DNA from: Aquamicrobium sp.
Lineage (GTDB): Bacteria; Pseudomonadota; Alphaproteobacteria; Rhizobiales; Rhizobiaceae
DNA: 15,983 bases
Direction: 5' to 3'
Assembly (NCBI GenBank): GCA_014860725.1
Contig: JACZJD010000655.1
Location: 1-15,983, forward strand
The notes under the pieces are model-generated. The model did no database searches. It saw nothing but the letters and a program-made list of their open reading frames with translations, and was not told where the DNA came from. Below, piece after piece: positions 14,161 to 15,983 of the stretch. Position 1 is the stretch's first letter. Each line of letters begins with the position of its first letter. A program made the position numbers and the translations under genes.

Positions 14161-15983
14161 TCAGGAGGTCAGCCGCTTCGCGGCGCCGGGCCGGCCGGCG
14201 GCCAGCCCGGTCGCGCCGGCGGCATCCAGGGGGCGTCCCAGGAGGAACCCCTGAGCGGCGCCGCACCCCAGCTCGATCAGGTTGGCGAGCTGCTCCTCGC
14301 TCTCGACGCCCTCGCCCGTCGTCGCGATCGCGAGGTCCCTGGCCATGGCGGTGACGGCGCGCACGACCGCCGCCGACCCGGCATCGGCATGCGACCCGCT
14401 GACGAAGCTGCGGTCGATCTTGATGCGGTCGAGCTTGAACGCACGCAGATGCGCAAGCGAGGAATAGCCGGTCCCGAAATCGTCCATGGCGATCCTGACC
14501 CCGAGCGCCCGCAGGCCGGCGAGCACGGTAGCGATGGCCTCGCTGTTCTCGATCATCGCGGTCTCGGTGACTTCCACCTCGATGCGGCGCGGCGTGAGGC
14601 CGTGCCGGTCGAGGGATCGGGTCAGTTGCCGCAGGATGTCGGGCGAGCGAAGCTGCACCGGCGACACGTTGACGGAGACGTAGATATGGGCCGGCCACAG
14701 CGCGGCCTGCCGGCAGGCCTCGTCGATCACCCATGCGCCGATGTCGACGATGGCGCCGCACTGCTCGGCGATGGGGATGAACTCGCCTGGCGGCACCGTG
14801 CCCCGCTCGGGATGATGCCAGCGCAGCAGCGCCTCGAACCCGGACAGCGCCCGCCCGGGCAGGTCGAAGAGCGGCTGGTAGTGCAGCTCGAGCTGGCCCG
14901 CCTCGACGGCCCCGACGAGGTCGGCTTCCAGCCGCCGCCGCGCCGCGGCCTCCTCGATCATGCCTTCGCGGTAGACCTCGACGCGGCCGCGGCCGTTCTC
15001 CTTGGCCTTGTAAAGCGCAAGGTCGGCCATCCGCTGCACGAGGTCGGTATCGCCGCCGCACGGCGACGTCGCCATCCCGACGCTGGCGCCGATCGAGACG
15101 AGATGCTCCCCGATCTGGAACGGAGCCGCCAGCGCGCGAACGATCCCGTCGGCGAGCGCATGGGCCTTGTCCTGTTGCCGCGTCGTCAGCAGCCCGAACT
15201 CGTCGCCGCCCAGCCGAAACGCGAGATCGGCATCGCCGCATACTCCGCGCAGCCTCGCGACCACCTGCACCAGCAGTTCGTCCCCGACCGGATGGCCGAG
15301 CGTGTCGTTGACCGCCTTGAAGCGGTCGAGGTCGAGCATGAGCATGGCGAAGGACGACTGCCTCGACAGGCGCACGACGCGGTCGGTGAAGCTGCGCCGG
15401 TTCGGCAGGCCGGTCAGCGCGTCGTGATAGGCGAGATGGGCGATCTTCTTCTGACCCTCCCGCGCCTCGGTCACGTCGTCATAGGTGATGATGGCGCCGC
15501 CGCCTCCGGTGGGGCGGCAGGAGATGCTGAGGATGCGGCCGTCCTCGAAATGGTGCTCGACCCTGGTCGTGGCGTCCCTGGCCATCCATTGGCCGTGATT
15601 GTCGATGACGCGCTGCGTGCGGGCTTCGTCCCAGCCGACCCTGGCGCCGATGTTGCGCAGGAACCGGCTCATCGGCATCCCGACGCGCAATTCGTCCGGC
15701 GCGAGGCCGAACAGGCTCAGAACCCGGTCGTTGTAGAGCCGGATCGTGCCCCTGCCGGACACCATCACCAGCCCGTTCGACATGTTGCGCAGAGCCTGCG
15801 CGGATTCGGCGCGGCTGTGGTCGTCGATGAGCCGGGTGGCGAAGCCCGGCACGAAGACCACCACCGCCACGCCGGCGATGGCGAAGGCCAGCGCCTGCAA
15901 GGCCGCCGGATCGGAGAACGAGCCGTCGACCAGCATCGGCTCGACCCGGAACGCCGTCATCCCGGTGAAGTGCAGGCCGACGA
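14161..15983 (-). CDS. MHYT-PAS-GGDEF-EAL cyclic-di-GMP enzyme (N-terminus cut by window edge)
   Basis: The frame stays open to the right edge, so the Met at 15960 is not the true start. Just before it the sequence reads VGLHFTGM, which fits the last MHYT membrane motif. A membrane helix follows (LAFAIAGVAVVVFVPGFAT). Counting from that Met, a PAS domain spans about 52-165 (LRNMSNGLVMVSGRGTIRLYN). GGDEF spans about 175-335, with LTGLPNRRS, DLDRFK and intact GGDEF at 251-255. EAL spans about 340-590, with FEALLRW (376-378), EVTETAMI, AMDDFGTGYSS, DRIKIDRSFV and GEGVESEE. Both catalytic sites look intact; no RxxD inhibitory site precedes GGDEF. MHYT domains are proposed to bind copper and sense oxygen, CO or NO. 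The TGA at 14161-14163 lies 18 nt before the next cyclic-di-GMP gene. At least 606 residues are visible. Confidence 0.93.
   Translation of the reverse strand, partial: VGLHFTGMTAFRVEPMLVDGSFSDPAALQALAFAIAGVAVVVFVPGFATRLIDDHSRAESAQALRNMSNGLVMVSGRGTIRLYNDRVLSLFGLAPDELRVGMPMSRFLRNIGARVGWDEARTQRVIDNHGQWMARDATTRVEHHFEDGRILSISCRPTGGGGAIITYDDVTEAREGQKKIAHLAYHDALTGLPNRRSFTDRVVRLSRQSSFAMLMLDLDRFKAVNDTLGHPVGDELLVQVVARLRGVCGDADLAFRLGGDEFGLLTTRQQDKAHALADGIVRALAAPFQIGEHLVSIGASVGMATSPCGGDTDLVQRMADLALYKAKENGRGRVEVYREGMIEEAAARRRLEADLVGAVEAGQLELHYQPLFDLPGRALSGFEALLRWHHPERGTVPPGEFIPIAEQCGAIVDIGAWVIDEACRQAALWPAHIYVSVNVSPVQLRSPDILRQLTRSLDRHGLTPRRIEVEVTETAMIENSEAIATVLAGLRALGVRIAMDDFGTGYSSLAHLRAFKLDRIKIDRSFVSGSHADAGSAAVVRAVTAMARDLAIATTGEGVESEEQLANLIELGCGAAQGFLLGRPLDAAGATGLAAGRPGAAKRLTS

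Noticed and set aside
15958..15960. ATG at 15960 as the start of the last gene
   Set aside because: The frame continues to the window edge with VGLHFTG, part of a probable MHYT membrane motif, so this Met is internal.

Overview
The window is GC-rich DNA with tightly packed operons, GTG starts, AGGAGG-type ribosome binding sites, a TRAP transporter and two GGDEF/EAL proteins. This gene style points to an alphaproteobacterium, probably Hyphomicrobiales (Rhizobiales; Phyllobacteriaceae/Mesorhizobium-like). The assignment rests on gene content and codon use only. I saw no rRNA, tRNA, CRISPR array, insertion sequence or phage module. No gene-free stretch exceeds 300 bases; the longest is 219-385.

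Left part (1-4342): the 3' end of an unidentified membrane protein, then a minus-strand drug-efflux unit in EmrRAB order. This runs marR (3379-3804), an EmrA/HlyD-type membrane fusion protein (2206-3378) and a DHA2-type MFS pump (674-2219). The pump gene is split by a frameshift near position 1634. A small XRE-type HTH gene follows it. A 27-bp near-palindrome and a good -35/-10 pair lie just upstream of marR and look like its autoregulated promoter. A UspA stress protein gene is divergent from it.

Centre (4370-12198): a catabolic locus that reads as uptake and breakdown of a phosphorylatable Amadori (fructosamine-type) compound. On the minus strand are a PfkB sugar kinase resembling FrlD and then a three-part TRAP transporter (DctP, DctQ, DctM). 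On the plus strand are a SIS-domain protein resembling the FrlB/FraB 6-phosphofructosamine deglycases (Glu/His catalytic pair visible), a GntR/UTRA regulator, an ornithine-cyclodeaminase/mu-crystallin family enzyme and a LacI-type regulator. The kinase and deglycase are divergent around a 128-bp control region. It has back-to-back TTGACA boxes and a LacI-style operator whose half site, TGTGAGAACG, recurs upstream of dctP. Proposed flow: the TRAP system imports the compound, the kinase phosphorylates C6 of its sugar, the deglycase splits it to glucose 6-phosphate plus an amine or amino acid, and the OCD-family enzyme handles the amino acid or imine product. GntR and LacI regulators control the locus. 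Known frl, fra and gfr loci use other transporters, so pairing with TRAP and an OCD-family enzyme is the main novelty candidate.

Right part (12232-15983): two consecutive minus-strand cyclic-di-GMP enzymes. One is a six-helix membrane GGDEF-EAL protein; the other is a probable MHYT-PAS-GGDEF-EAL protein whose N-terminus lies beyond the right edge.
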